A DNA stretch of 64,000 nt from Lysinibacillus sphaericus OT4b.31 (GCF_000392615.1 NZ_KB933398.1:1314643-1378642), one strand, 5' to 3'. Shown: positions 19,612 through 27,730, counted from the stretch's first letter. Translations and numbers: made by a program. Notes: generated from the letters alone by a model not told the origin.

Positions 19612-20697
19612 ATGGGTGTTCATTTTTTTACAGGTTTTCCAGGGTTTATCTCAAGTCAGTTAATTCGTGAATTATTTCGGAAAAATAAAACACAGGAAGT
19701 CATTACGATTGTCCTAGTAGGTGAATTACTAAAAGCAGAAATAGAAAAAAATAACATACTAGCGGAGTTTCCGAATTGCTCAATTCGGATTGTAGAAGGG
19801 GATATAACGCTCCCCAATATAGGTCTAGAAAATCAACAAGTACAGGAAATTTTACCTCAAATTGAAGTGATGTGGCATTTAGCGGCAATTTATGATTTAG
19901 CAGTGCCCCGCGATATAGCTTGGAAGGTGAATGTGCATGGAACTGCAATGGTCAATGATTTTGTGCGCATGCTACCGAATTTAAAGCGTTATATGTACTT
20001 TAGTACAGCGTATGTGGCTGGCTTGCGTGAAGGTGTTTTACGTGAGAATGAGCTTATTCGTCCACGTGCATTTAAAAATTATTATGAGGAAACAAAGTAT
20101 GAGGCTGAACATCGTGTGGAAGATTTAAAGTCGGAGGTTCCTCTAACAATTATTCGTCCTGGTATTGTACGAGGGCATTCTGAAACAGGAAAAACAATCA
20201 AATTTGATGGGCCGTATTTCTTTTTAAATATGGTTGATAAATTAAAATGTTTGCCATTCATTCCGTATATCGGAGATTCAAATTCAACGATAAATGTCGT
20301 ACCGATAGATTATATTTTAAAGGCCTCTATATTTATAATGGATGAAAAAAGTGCCGAAGGGAAAACACTGCATTTGACAGACCCTACTCCTCATCCTGTA
20401 CAGGAAGTATATCGAACAATGGTAAAACTATTGACCAATCACTACCCAAAGGGGCGCTTACCGCTGATTTTTGCAAAAAAATCGTTGCAAGTCCCATTCA
20501 TTCGAAAAAAATTAGGGGTTGAGCAAGAAACCTTAGATTATTTAACATGGAATGCGATGTTTGATACAACAGAAGCGGTTGCTATTTTACAAAAAGGTGG
20601 TATAACATGTCCTGACTTTATACAGACTATGCCAATGATGGTTAATTTTTATGTAGCGCATAAAGAAGATGAAAGCTATCAAATACAGATTAAATAA
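19612..20697 (+). CDS. Extended SDR / acyl-reductase-like NAD(P)-binding protein
   Basis: Rossmann-fold protein of 361 residues resembling the NAD_binding_4 (male-sterility, fatty-acyl reductase) domain. The N-terminal nucleotide loop TGFPGFISS (T-G-x-x-G-x-x) is present, as are the WHLAAIYD motif after beta-4 and the catalytic YxxxK in YYEETKYEAEH with the upstream serine in MYFSTAYVAG. It begins 20 bp after the RND pump with a GGGGGA..GGGAG site and must be co-transcribed. It might reduce an acyl thioester or modify a lipid that the pump exports; that is inference. A simple nucleoside-sugar epimerase is less likely because the C-terminal part does not resemble one. Confidence 0.75.
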   Translation: MGVHFFTGFPGFISSQLIRELFRKNKTQEVITIVLVGELLKAEIEKNNILAEFPNCSIRIVEGDITLPNIGLENQQVQEILPQIEVMWHLAAIYDLAVPRDIAWKVNVHGTAMVNDFVRMLPNLKRYMYFSTAYVAGLREGVLRENELIRPRAFKNYYEETKYEAEHRVEDLKSEVPLTIIRPGIVRGHSETGKTIKFDGPYFFLNMVDKLKCLPFIPYIGDSNSTINVVPIDYILKASIFIMDEKSAEGKTLHLTDPTPHPVQEVYRTMVKLLTNHYPKGRLPLIFAKKSLQVPFIRKKLGVEQETLDYLTWNAMFDTTEAVAILQKGGITCPDFIQTMPMMVNFYVAHKEDESYQIQIK

Positions 20698-20710
20698 GGC
20701 ATAGATATTT

Positions 20711-20739
20711 TTGTCAGTAATAAATGATAGTGCTATAAT
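20711..20739 (+). promoter_or_regulatory. Promoter of the riboswitch-terC transcript
   Basis: TTGTCA (20711-20716), 17-base spacer, perfect TATAAT (20734-20739). This places the start of transcription about 25 nt before the riboswitch. Confidence 0.8.
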
Positions 20740-20766
20740 AACATTACAGAAGAAAATTCCTTTGAC

Positions 20767-20862
20767 ATTTGTCAAAGGGGAGTAGCTAGCAGATGCGAGC
20801 GATGTATCTGGTTTCACATCCGTCAAAAACGGTGAAAACCATCGGGTGTGAGAGCATATGAC
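20767..20862 (+). ncRNA. yybP-ykoY (Mn2+) riboswitch
   Basis: The hallmark 5' GGGGAGTAGC lies at 20777-20786, CGTCA at 20821-20825 and the 3' half GGTGAAAACCATCGGGTGTGAGAG at about 20831-20854; together these are the conserved internal-loop strands of the yybP-ykoY aptamer. The family binds Mn2+ and in Bacillus controls ykoY, a TerC-family gene, which is exactly what lies downstream. The paired-stem boundaries given are approximate. Confidence 0.87.
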
Positions 20863-20940
20863 TTAAGTGAAGATATAAAACCCACAATAGTGGAGATTTA
20901 TGCACTAAAAGCGAAGTAACAGTTATAATTTGCTTAGCAA

Positions 20941-20972
20941 GGGAGGTGTCTCAAAGTCATTTGAGACACCTC
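20941..20972 (+). terminator. Hairpin downstream of the riboswitch (expression platform or terminator)
   Basis: Perfect 14-bp stem GGAGGTGTCTCAAA/TTTGAGACACCTCC (20941-20954, 20959-20972), tetraloop GTCA. The following T-run is poor, so termination efficiency is uncertain. Confidence 0.65.
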
Positions 20973-21014
20973 CTTCTGTGCGGTGGGCATAGTGAATAGT
21001 ACAATGGATGAACG

Positions 21015-21110
21015 AGGTGGTCGACAACTGACCGTAAAAGTCCGATTGGTTCAACTACCAATCCGTGGGGGAAGACCTCCCACGAATTGGAGTTTCACTT
21101 ATCCCATTTG
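21015..21110 (+). repeat. Copy of the structured repeat family inside the terC leader
   Basis: Shares CAACTGACCGTAAAAG and GATTGGTTCAAC with the 7.8-kb units, but the inner stem is CCAATCCGTGGG (21058-21069) with CCCACGAATTGG (21079-21090): three stem positions changed, two with matching changes on the other arm. It lies between riboswitch and terC. Confidence 0.75.
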
Positions 21111-21195
21111 GCATATCAGGTAGCCTCCTTTTCTTTTGCGCGTGTAGTGATTGTAAATTATTTGGGGTAGATAAAGCTTTAAGGAGGCGCATTGA

Positions 21196-21960
21196 ATGGA
21201 AGCAATATTATTACAATATGGCTGGGTACTCATTGTACTAGTAGTATTAGAAGGATTATTAGCAGCAGACAATGCAGTTGTGATGGCTGTAATGGTTAAA
21301 CACTTACCACATGAACAACAAAAAAAAGCATTATTTTACGGACTATTTGGGGCATTAATTTTCCGATTCGCTGCTCTGTTTGTTATTACAGTATTAGTGA
21401 ATTATTGGCAAATCCAAGCAATTGGGGCAGCCTATTTACTATTCATGTCCGCAAAAAATATTTATGACTTGAAAAAGCACAAAGATGAGCCTGAGCAAGA
21501 ATATGAGGGAAAACCTAAAAAAAAGGGCTCTGGCTTTTGGATGACTGTTGTTAAAGTAGAATTAGCAGATATAGCTTTTGCAATTGATTCAATGCTAGCT
21601 GCAGTTGCTATTGCAGTGACATTGCCGCATCTAGGTGATTTTGATATAGGAGGCATCAATGGCGGGCAATTTAGTGTCATGTTACTTGGAGGCTTTATTG
21701 GGGTCATTATGATGCGTTTTGCAGCACAATGGTTTGTTAAAGTCTTAAATGACTATCCTTCACTTGAAACGGCAGCATTTTTAATCGTCGGCTGGGTAGG
21801 AGTGAAGCTTGTTGTATTAACATTAGCACATAAAAATGTGGGCATTTTACCTGCAGAATTCCCACACTCAACTGCATGGGAATTAACCTTCTGGATTGTT
21901 TTAATAGCAATAGCATTAGGCGGATACTTAATTGGAGTGCGAAATAAAAAAACGAACTAA
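21196..21960 (+). CDS. TerC-family integral membrane protein (YkoY-like), probable Mn2+ exporter
   Basis: 254 residues, about seven hydrophobic segments, no signal peptide. The family signature is seen as LEGLLAADNAVVMAVMV (acidic residues within TM1-2) and VELADIAFAIDSMLAAV (repeat with paired acidic residues), the sites thought to bind metal. A Lys/Glu-rich cytoplasmic loop (HKDEPEQEYEGKPKKKG) separates the halves. TerC proteins such as MeeY/MeeF metallate secreted enzymes with, or export, manganese. The Mn2+ riboswitch upstream supports that role. ATG 21196 follows AAGGAGG by nine bases. Confidence 0.9.
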   Translation: MEAILLQYGWVLIVLVVLEGLLAADNAVVMAVMVKHLPHEQQKKALFYGLFGALIFRFAALFVITVLVNYWQIQAIGAAYLLFMSAKNIYDLKKHKDEPEQEYEGKPKKKGSGFWMTVVKVELADIAFAIDSMLAAVAIAVTLPHLGDFDIGGINGGQFSVMLLGGFIGVIMMRFAAQWFVKVLNDYPSLETAAFLIVGWVGVKLVVLTLAHKNVGILPAEFPHSTAWELTFWIVLIAIALGGYLIGVRNKKTN

Positions 21961-21970
21961 ATAATTTTTC

Positions 21971-22190
21971 GAGGTTGTCCCAAAATTAAAAACAATAAGC
22001 TTAGAGGTATCCTATTATGTTATTTTTTGATACAAGGTAAAATCCGCGTAGACTCCTGTGAATCGTTTAACGACGAAAGCGGAGGGTCAACGGAGCGACA
22101 GCAGCAAATGTTCTATGTGGCGAAAGTGAAGCGGATTTTAACTATATAGGAAGACGGGCATTATTGTTTAAAGTACTTTGGGACAGCCCC
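21971..22190 (+). repeat. Nested repeat element bounded by terminator-like arms
   Basis: Outer arms GGTTGTCCCAAA (21973-21984) and TTTGGGACAGCC (22177-22188) would form a terminator if adjacent, and the 3' arm is followed by a T-rich run. Between them lies about 190 bp that includes an inner unit bounded by perfect 10-bp inverted repeats TAAAATCCGC (22038-22047) and GCGGATTTTA (22131-22140). A related 5' part lies at about 36857. It looks like a small non-autonomous element and fills the terC-ktr gap. Confidence 0.6.
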
Positions 22191-22260
22191 TTTCTTTTTA
22201 TTCCTATTTTTTCTATACTAATATCAAGTTTGGCATCAAGAGGTGGAAGGGGTTGGTGAA

Positions 22261-23616
22261 GTGCCGTGGAAAAAATCATCGAATAAACTCGTGACACCGT
22301 TTCAGGTACTTGTTTCTTATTATTTTATAGCAATAGCGATTTCCTTCCTGTTATTAAGACTCCCCGGTGTGCATAAAGAGGGTGTGGAGGTCTCACTATT
22401 AGATAGTTTATTTACAGCTGTGAGTGCTGTTAGCGTGACAGGACTGACGACTGTTAATATATCAGCGACCTACACAACATTCGGTCTAGTCATGGTGCTT
22501 GTCATTTTGCAGCTAGGTGCGATTGGCATAATGTCACTCGGTACATTTGTTTGGTTGCTCGTTGGAAAAAAAATTGGTATGCGTGAGCGTCAACTGATTA
22601 TGATTGACCATAATCAGTACAATCTATCAGGTGTTGTCCAGCTTATTCGGGAAATATTGAAAATCTTAATTGGTATTGAATTAGTAGGAGCTATTATCTT
22701 AACGGCACACTTTACGAATTATTTCGATACATTTGAGGAGGCACTTATTCACGGTGTCTTTGCCTCTATTTCTGCTACTACGAACGGTGGCTTTGATATT
22801 ACGGGGATGAGTTTGCAGCCATTTCATAATGACTACTTTGTGCAGCTGGTAACGATGGTGCTGATTGTTTGTGGAGCAATCGGATTCCCGGTGTTGATTG
22901 AAGTGAAAACGTTTTTACTCAATAGACATGCAAACTTCCGATTCAGTTTATTTACCAAAATTACGACCTCGACATATGCGATTTTATTTGTTGTAGGTGC
23001 ACTTGTTATTTTACTGCTTGAGTCATTCCACTCCTTTAAGGGAATGCCTTGGCATGAGGCTATTTTTTCAGCAATGTATCATTCTGTTTCGACTCGTTCG
23101 GCAGGGCTTACCACGTATGATGTAACAACCTTTAGTGAAGCCACTGATATATTTATGAGCTTTTTAATGTTTATTGGTTCTTCTCCAAGCTCAGTTGGAG
23201 GTGGGATACGGACAACGACTTTTGCTATCGCTATTTTATTCTTAATCACGTTTGCAAGAGGGAGAGAAGATATTCAAGTATTTGGACGTGAAATCCATCT
23301 AATTGATGTTTTTCGCTCGTTTGTTGTTATTTTATTGGCCTGCTTCATGGTATTAACTGCTACAATTATTTTACTGATTACGGAGCCGCACGCGACACTC
23401 ATTCAAATTATCTTTGAAATTACATCGGCGTTCGGAACATGTGGGATGTCCTTAGGAATTACTTCAGATTTATCGGTAATCGGTAAATTTATTATTATTA
23501 TTTTAATGTTTATTGGTCGAGTCGGTTTAATATCTTTCCTTTATACACTCGGTGGTGGTGGAAGAGCAAAAAAATCAAGCTACCACTATCCAAAGGAAAG
23601 AGTCATTATTGGGTAA
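22261..23616 (+). CDS. Ktr/Trk-type potassium channel subunit (KtrB/KtrD)
   Basis: Membrane subunit of a Na+-dependent K+ uptake system. 451 residues, four M1-P-M2 repeats. All four selectivity-filter loops are visible: SVTGLTT, ATTNGGFD, STRSAGLTT and GTCGMSLG, each with the required glycine. GTG 22261 follows GGAAGGGG by eight bases. The gating RCK subunit (KtrA/KtrC) is not adjacent, as is usual for KtrD, whose partner KtrC is encoded elsewhere in Bacillus. KtrB versus KtrD cannot be decided here. Confidence 0.92.
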   Translation: MPWKKSSNKLVTPFQVLVSYYFIAIAISFLLLRLPGVHKEGVEVSLLDSLFTAVSAVSVTGLTTVNISATYTTFGLVMVLVILQLGAIGIMSLGTFVWLLVGKKIGMRERQLIMIDHNQYNLSGVVQLIREILKILIGIELVGAIILTAHFTNYFDTFEEALIHGVFASISATTNGGFDITGMSLQPFHNDYFVQLVTMVLIVCGAIGFPVLIEVKTFLLNRHANFRFSLFTKITTSTYAILFVVGALVILLLESFHSFKGMPWHEAIFSAMYHSVSTRSAGLTTYDVTTFSEATDIFMSFLMFIGSSPSSVGGGIRTTTFAIAILFLITFARGREDIQVFGREIHLIDVFRSFVVILLACFMVLTATIILLITEPHATLIQIIFEITSAFGTCGMSLGITSDLSVIGKFIIIILMFIGRVGLISFLYTLGGGGRAKKSSYHYPKERVIIG

Positions 23617-23649
23617 GAAGCCTAAATCATCGGTATAAAAGGTTTTTGC

Positions 23650-23680
23650 GGGGGGTGTATTCTTGAATTGCCCCCTTTTT
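23650..23680 (+). terminator. Probable terminator after the Ktr gene
   Basis: GGGGG (from 23650) pairs with CCCCC (23671-23675), followed by TTTTT. Confidence 0.6.
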
Positions 23681-23720
23681 GCCCCTTAAAGGTTAGTTTT
23701 TAAGGTAAACTTCGAATTTT

Positions 23721-24230
23721 TTAAGAATTTCTTTCGTGTTCAGGTGTAAGGTGCAAGTAAGTGTTAACCGTAATGTCTATATTTTTATGGCCCAATCTTG
23801 TACTTACAGTTTTAATATCTACTCCAGCTTCTAAGTTTTTAATTATTTCATTTTCTTATTTCCAATTTAATCCATTAATTAAGTCCCTCTATAGTCATCG
23901 TCCGATAACTAGATTTTGATTTTGGCGGACCTAAACCTTTTGAAGTACGTTGCCGATTAACTGTAAGGGTTTTGTTTTCAAAATCAATATCTGACCAAAA
24001 TAAACCTAATAACTCGCCACTACGTAATCCTTGATGAGGCAAAGTTATTACCATTCCACGTTTGAAAATATCTTCATCTTCATTTTTAATTGCAGTTAAT
24101 AACTGTTTAACCCCATGTTTGTTTAAAAATACTTCCTCTTCTTTTGAAATTTGTATACCTCTTAATAAATTTTTCTCCAATTTATCAGGTTCTACAGCGC
24201 TGTTAATTATTGCTATATTTCACCGTAAAT
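23721..24230 (-). pseudogene. Degenerate tyrosine recombinase (phage integrase)
   Basis: Two separated pieces of an integrase catalytic domain on the minus strand. The first (24180 back to 23875) has the box I arginine in HQGLRSGELLGLFWSDID and NRQRTSKGLGPPK. Stops follow, then after a gap a second piece (about 23830 back to TAA 23721) reads GVDIKTVSTRLGHKNIDITVNTY with the box II His/catalytic Tyr. The N-terminal domain and the segment carrying the HxLR motif are missing. Inactive relic of a prophage or integrative element. Confidence 0.85.
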
Positions 24231-24257
24231 CCCGTCTACAGTGTGTTTTTTGCATAA

Positions 24258-24590
24258 CCGTTTTCAAATAACAATTCGTTAATAAATAATCCGAAAGAAT
24301 CAAAAGACTATAAATCATTCGTGAGATTAGTAGCCTCACAAGTAGGACCAGATGAACTTTTTACGGCAGAAATAAGATTGAGCAATAATGTTTATCGCAA
24401 GATACCTAAATCATTCAGCAAAAAGAACATCAGCAAGCTGGAAATGGCGCGTTACGACCTACAACTAAGCCAAGAAGGCATAGACAATCTAGTAAAAGGC
24501 ATTAAAGACGGTCTGAGTAAGGTAATTCGGCATGACGATAGCCAAGTAACAGCGTTGATTGCTCGTAAGTTTTATTCAGATAATCCGTGA
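24258..24590 (+). pseudogene. Unrecognised phage-like protein fragment
   Basis: Open frame without a good start or ribosome site; a GTG at 24321 would give 89 residues. Charged, alpha-helical-looking, with no domain I can name. Its position beside the dead integrase and its sudden 5' boundary suggest a truncated mobile-element gene. Confidence 0.4.
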
Positions 24591-24675
24591 GCAGAGGTAA
24601 CAATAGAATGGGGTGCTTAGAGGATGTATGCAAGGAAGTTAAACAACAGCGAGCAAAAAAGATTAATTAGCATAA

Positions 24676-24828
24676 CCGCACATCTTCTCCTTTGTTTGCA
24701 AGGGCTGCCAGAAACGAAAAGCTTATGATCCAACTAAAAAATGCAGAGGCTGCAAGACATATAGGCAGTTAAGAAGCATTGGAAAAGAGCTTGAACAGAT
24801 TAGTAAATTGCGTAGGTGGGGGAAATAA
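24676..24828 (+). pseudogene. Zinc-ribbon-like scrap
   Basis: A short open stretch with no start codon contains VCKGCQKRK and, 13 residues on, KCRGCKTYR: two CxxC knuckles typical of a small zinc ribbon. Probably the C-terminal remains of a phage-type regulatory protein. Confidence 0.35.
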
Positions 24829-24834
24829 CAAAAA

Positions 24835-24865
24835 ATACCTCGAGTACAAAAAATACTCGAGGTAT
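24835..24865. terminator. Hairpin, possible bidirectional terminator
   Basis: Perfect 12-bp stem ATACCTCGAGTA/TACTCGAGGTAT with a seven-base A-rich loop. No long T-run follows. Confidence 0.45.
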
Positions 24866-25506
24866 CACAGAAGATTGACGAACAATTTTTTGAACTTTTT
24901 TTTTGTGAATTATAGATAAAAATATAACATAATTCAATCGTTAATCTGCTGCTTTCCACATATTTTGTTCAAATTATAATATTTTAAAATCTAAAATAAT
25001 AGTTAAAATATATAATTTGTGAATAGAATTACTTATTTAAAGTATAATTTGCTAAATAATGTGTCTTTATCTAAAATTTATCTTATGGGAAAACACAAAA
25101 ATATCCTACCAGGATATTTCCTAAAACTATAAGTTTATGGAGGTGTTAAAAATGTAATATATGTGAAGGTGAGTAATTATAGTATTTTTGAAAACAGCTA
25201 CTATGTTTCTCATAAATTATTTAAAACAATTAAAATCTAATAATAATGGCATCTGTATCTCCTATTCAAGTTGTACATAATAATATTCTTCACTTATTTT
25301 ATATATTTTAAATGACTGTGCAGATTATGGGGATTCCGATTTTTTACTAAGTCACTAGACTAAGAGTTAGTTTAAGCATTATAAAAGAACAAGTTTCTTC
25401 TTAATTATGTAGCTCCTTCATGGGCAACTATTAAAAAGATTGTATCAATTATGTCGGTTGTTATGAGTATCAAACAAGGCCACAATATAAATGCTTTTGT
25501 TGTGAT
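24866..25506. other. AT-rich stretch without recognisable genes
   Basis: About 640 bp, visibly richer in A/T than its neighbours and full of stops in all frames. It includes a small hairpin (AAATATCCT/AGGATATTT near 25106-25126) and an orphan GGAGGTG site at about 25139 leading to ATG-TAA, a relic start or leader. Probably debris of the same accessory insertion as the integrase. Confidence 0.4.
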
Positions 25507-25539
25507 TTGACATATTCACTTCATCTAAAAGTAGATGAA
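25507..25539 (+). promoter_or_regulatory. -35-like hexamer and inverted repeat before the phospholipase gene
   Basis: Consensus TTGACA at 25507-25512 is followed by an 8-bp perfect inverted repeat, TTCATCTA (25520-25527) and TAGATGAA (25532-25539), placed where a -10 should be. The -10 itself is not clear. This could be an operator; no PlcR box was recognised. Confidence 0.45.
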
Positions 25540-25579
25540 TGGTAGTTTTTGTGAATAAAACGTGAAGGAGATAGTAATT

Positions 25580-26833
25580 ATGGTGATATTAAAAAGTAAG
25601 AACGTAATAGCAAGTATGTGTGTTTTGTTTACAGTGCTTTTTTCTTCGGTCGGTGCCCATCAAACTTCTCTTGCAGCTTCTGAACGAGATAATATAAATT
25701 TATCAGAATGGATGAGAGAAATACCTAATTCTAACACATTAGCGGAAATTTCTATCCCAGGAACTCATGATAGTGGCACTTTCAGACTGGAAGACCCTAT
25801 AAAATCAGTATGGGCAAAAACTCAAGAAAATGACTTTCGCTATCAAATGGATCACGGTGTTAGATTCTTTGACATCAGAGGACGTGTAACTGATGATAAT
25901 ACAATTGTTCTACATCATGGACCTATTTATCTTTATGTAACCCTCCAACAATTTATTAATGAAGCTAAAGAGTTTTTAAAAAGTCATCCGAGTGAAACAA
26001 TTATAATGTCTCTAAAAGAAGAGTATGAATCCATGCCAGGAGCGAAAGAGTCATTTGCTAAAACCTTTGAAAATATGTATTTTGGGGATTCCATTTTCTT
26101 GAAGACAGAAGGGAATATAACTTTAGGGGATTCTCGTGGGAAAATTGTACTCTTAAGAAGATATTCCGGTAGTACGATGACTGGTGGATTTAAAAATTTT
26201 GGGTGGAAAGATAATGCAACATTTACTTCTACGACAAATGGTAATGTGAAAATAACGGTACAAGATAAATATAATGTGAACTATGAGGAGAAGAAAGCAG
26301 CAATTGATAGTATGCTAAAAGAGACAGTATTGAATAAGGATAACCCAAATCACATTCATATAAATTTTACGAGTTTGTCTTCTGGTGGTACGGCTTGGAG
26401 TAGTCCATATTATTATGCGTCCTACTTGAACAGCATTTCTGCGGCTAAGGTGAGATTAGATCATTTAAAGAATCTTGATACAAAAGCTGGGTGGATCATT
26501 ATGGACTATATAGGTGATAGATGGGATCCGAAACTGTATGAAGAGATTATACGTGCTAATTTTCGATATCCACCAACGGATGAGCCACATTTATTTGAGC
26601 ATATAGATGGAGAGGGAATCGATTTTACTAATCTTCCACATTCTAAATGGAATGATCAAGTATCATCCATTTTATTAAAATCTTATACAGAAATAACTAT
26701 ATATGAGCATAGTAATTTTACAGGAAAAAGTGTGACGTTAACAAATACAACTAATTCAGCACAATTATTTAATTTAACAACTTATAATTTTAATGACAAA
26801 ATGTCATCTTATACGTGGAAACTAATTCGTTAA
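25580..26833 (+). CDS. plcA: Secreted phosphatidylinositol-specific phospholipase C with C-terminal beta-gamma-crystallin domain
   Basis: Exported enzyme that cleaves phosphatidylinositol and GPI anchors. 417 residues. Signal peptide to about residue 36 (cleavage near SLAAS), PI-PLC TIM-barrel domain to about residue 330, closely resembling the B. cereus enzyme, with general base/acid His63 in IPGTHDSG and His113 in VLHHGP and conserved SLSSGGTAW. The extra ~85 C-terminal residues form two Greek-key motifs (LFEHIDGEG... and [10 protein letters not shown]...), each ending in the Ca2+ motif N/D-N/D-x-x-S-S: NDQVSS at 358-363 and NDKMSS at 405-410. Start is ATG 25580, nine bases after AAGGAG. 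The gene sits in an AT-rich patch between dead mobile genes, so transfer is likely. Confidence 0.93.
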   Translation: MVILKSKNVIASMCVLFTVLFSSVGAHQTSLAASERDNINLSEWMREIPNSNTLAEISIPGTHDSGTFRLEDPIKSVWAKTQENDFRYQMDHGVRFFDIRGRVTDDNTIVLHHGPIYLYVTLQQFINEAKEFLKSHPSETIIMSLKEEYESMPGAKESFAKTFENMYFGDSIFLKTEGNITLGDSRGKIVLLRRYSGSTMTGGFKNFGWKDNATFTSTTNGNVKITVQDKYNVNYEEKKAAIDSMLKETVLNKDNPNHIHINFTSLSSGGTAWSSPYYYASYLNSISAAKVRLDHLKNLDTKAGWIIMDYIGDRWDPKLYEEIIRANFRYPPTDEPHLFEHIDGEGIDFTNLPHSKWNDQVSSILLKSYTEITIYEHSNFTGKSVTLTNTTNSAQLFNLTTYNFNDKMSSYTWKLIR

Positions 26834-26938
26834 TCGAAAAAAACGCTTATCATCTTTATTAACCTTCAAATAACTTACTTGTTACGGTTTCCATACATGG
26901 TAATGACATCTCTCAGTTGACAAAAGAACGAACGAAAC

Positions 26939-27330
26939 ATGGAGGAAATCATAGGCAAACGAAGCGATTCAATTTATCGATTAAATCACCGATCACATAA
27001 TTGGTTAAATATAAATACTTTAAAATTACTGATGTTGTTATTTTGGATTATAAAGAAAAACCTTTTACAATGTTGGTGGGCAAACAATTAAGTAACGATC
27101 AATATAAGCCACTTGCTAATGTGGAGTTTGGGTTTAAACCTGAAGAAAAGGAAGCTTCTAGACAAATAGCTAAACAAATTATTACAAAGCTAGACCGCAA
27201 TATGATTTGGTTGGAGCCAAGTTTAACTTGTAAAGTTCAGTATCTCGAAAAGGCTAAAACAGGAATGCTAAGAATAACATCGTTTAAAGTGTTTAGTTTT
27301 GATAATCTTCCAGAAGAAAGTATCGCATGA
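26939..27330 (+). pseudogene. C-terminal remnant of an ATP-dependent DNA ligase
   Basis: The 3' end of a LigD/LigB-type DNA ligase gene. EEIIGKRSDSIYRLN...HNWL (26939-27003) runs into the OB-fold region KYKYFKITDVVILDY...ANVEFGF...WLEPSLTCKVQYLEK...GMLRITSF in another frame at about 27001, so a frameshift is present. The adenylation domain with its KxDG lysine is absent. Non-functional; it suggests an older insertion or deletion in this stretch. Confidence 0.75.
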
Positions 27331-27390
27331 GTTATTAACTAAATAGACCACCGAAAGTTGGTTTAAGAGAACAAGTTATACAGAGCATAA

Positions 27391-27426
27391 AAAGTCGCTC
27401 ATTCGATAAATGGTGAGTGACTTTCT
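27391..27426 (+). terminator. Terminator-like hairpin after the ligase remnant
   Basis: AAAGTCGCTCATT pairs with ATGGTGAGTGACTTT (G-U allowed), then CTTCTATT. Confidence 0.6.
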
Positions 27427-27456
27427 TCTATTATAATAGTTTAGAAAAACAATTAA

Positions 27457-27476
27457 GTTGTCGAATGTTGTCATTA
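27457..27476 (+). promoter_or_regulatory. Tandem Spo0A-box-like pair
   Basis: TTGTCGAA at 27458-27465 and TTGTCATT at 27468-27475, ten base pairs apart. No plus-strand gene follows directly, so function is doubtful. Confidence 0.3.
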
Positions 27477-27517
27477 CCGAATTGTTGAAGCCCCCTTATT
27501 TACACCCTATAGTAAAC

Positions 27518-27730
27518 TTAACGAAAGCTATTAAATCTTTTACAAAAAAATAACAAATTAATTTCATTACTGAAATACGCAAAAAATACAAAAGAATCCC
27601 TCGCTAAAACAATAGTCATTATTAAGTAAATGATTGCAATGATTTTTCTGTTTCTTTTAGGAAGTAGATTAAATTCAGTGGGGGAATAACTCACTGTATT
27701 TAATCGGTCAAAATGCATTTTATGGTTCAT
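27518..27730 (-). CDS. Possible small membrane protein, unrecognised
   Basis: 70-residue frame on the minus strand with one strong hydrophobic stretch (IIAIIYLIMTIVLA and onward FVFFAYF) after a basic N-terminal part (PKRNRKI). The ribosome site before ATG 27730 is weak (CAGGTAAAA), there is no clear promoter and no family match comes to mind. It may be real, or a chance frame in an AT-rich gap. The rest of the 27427-28063 gap holds only a terminator-like hairpin at about 27934-27961. Confidence 0.3.
   Translation of the reverse strand: MNHKMHFDRLNTVSYSPTEFNLLPKRNRKIIAIIYLIMTIVLARDSFVFFAYFSNEINLLFFCKRFNSFR

Noticed and set aside
24723-24959. 78-residue minus-strand frame
   Set aside because: Spans the perfect hairpin at 24835-24865 and has no start signals; the opposite strand shows a better zinc-ribbon remnant.
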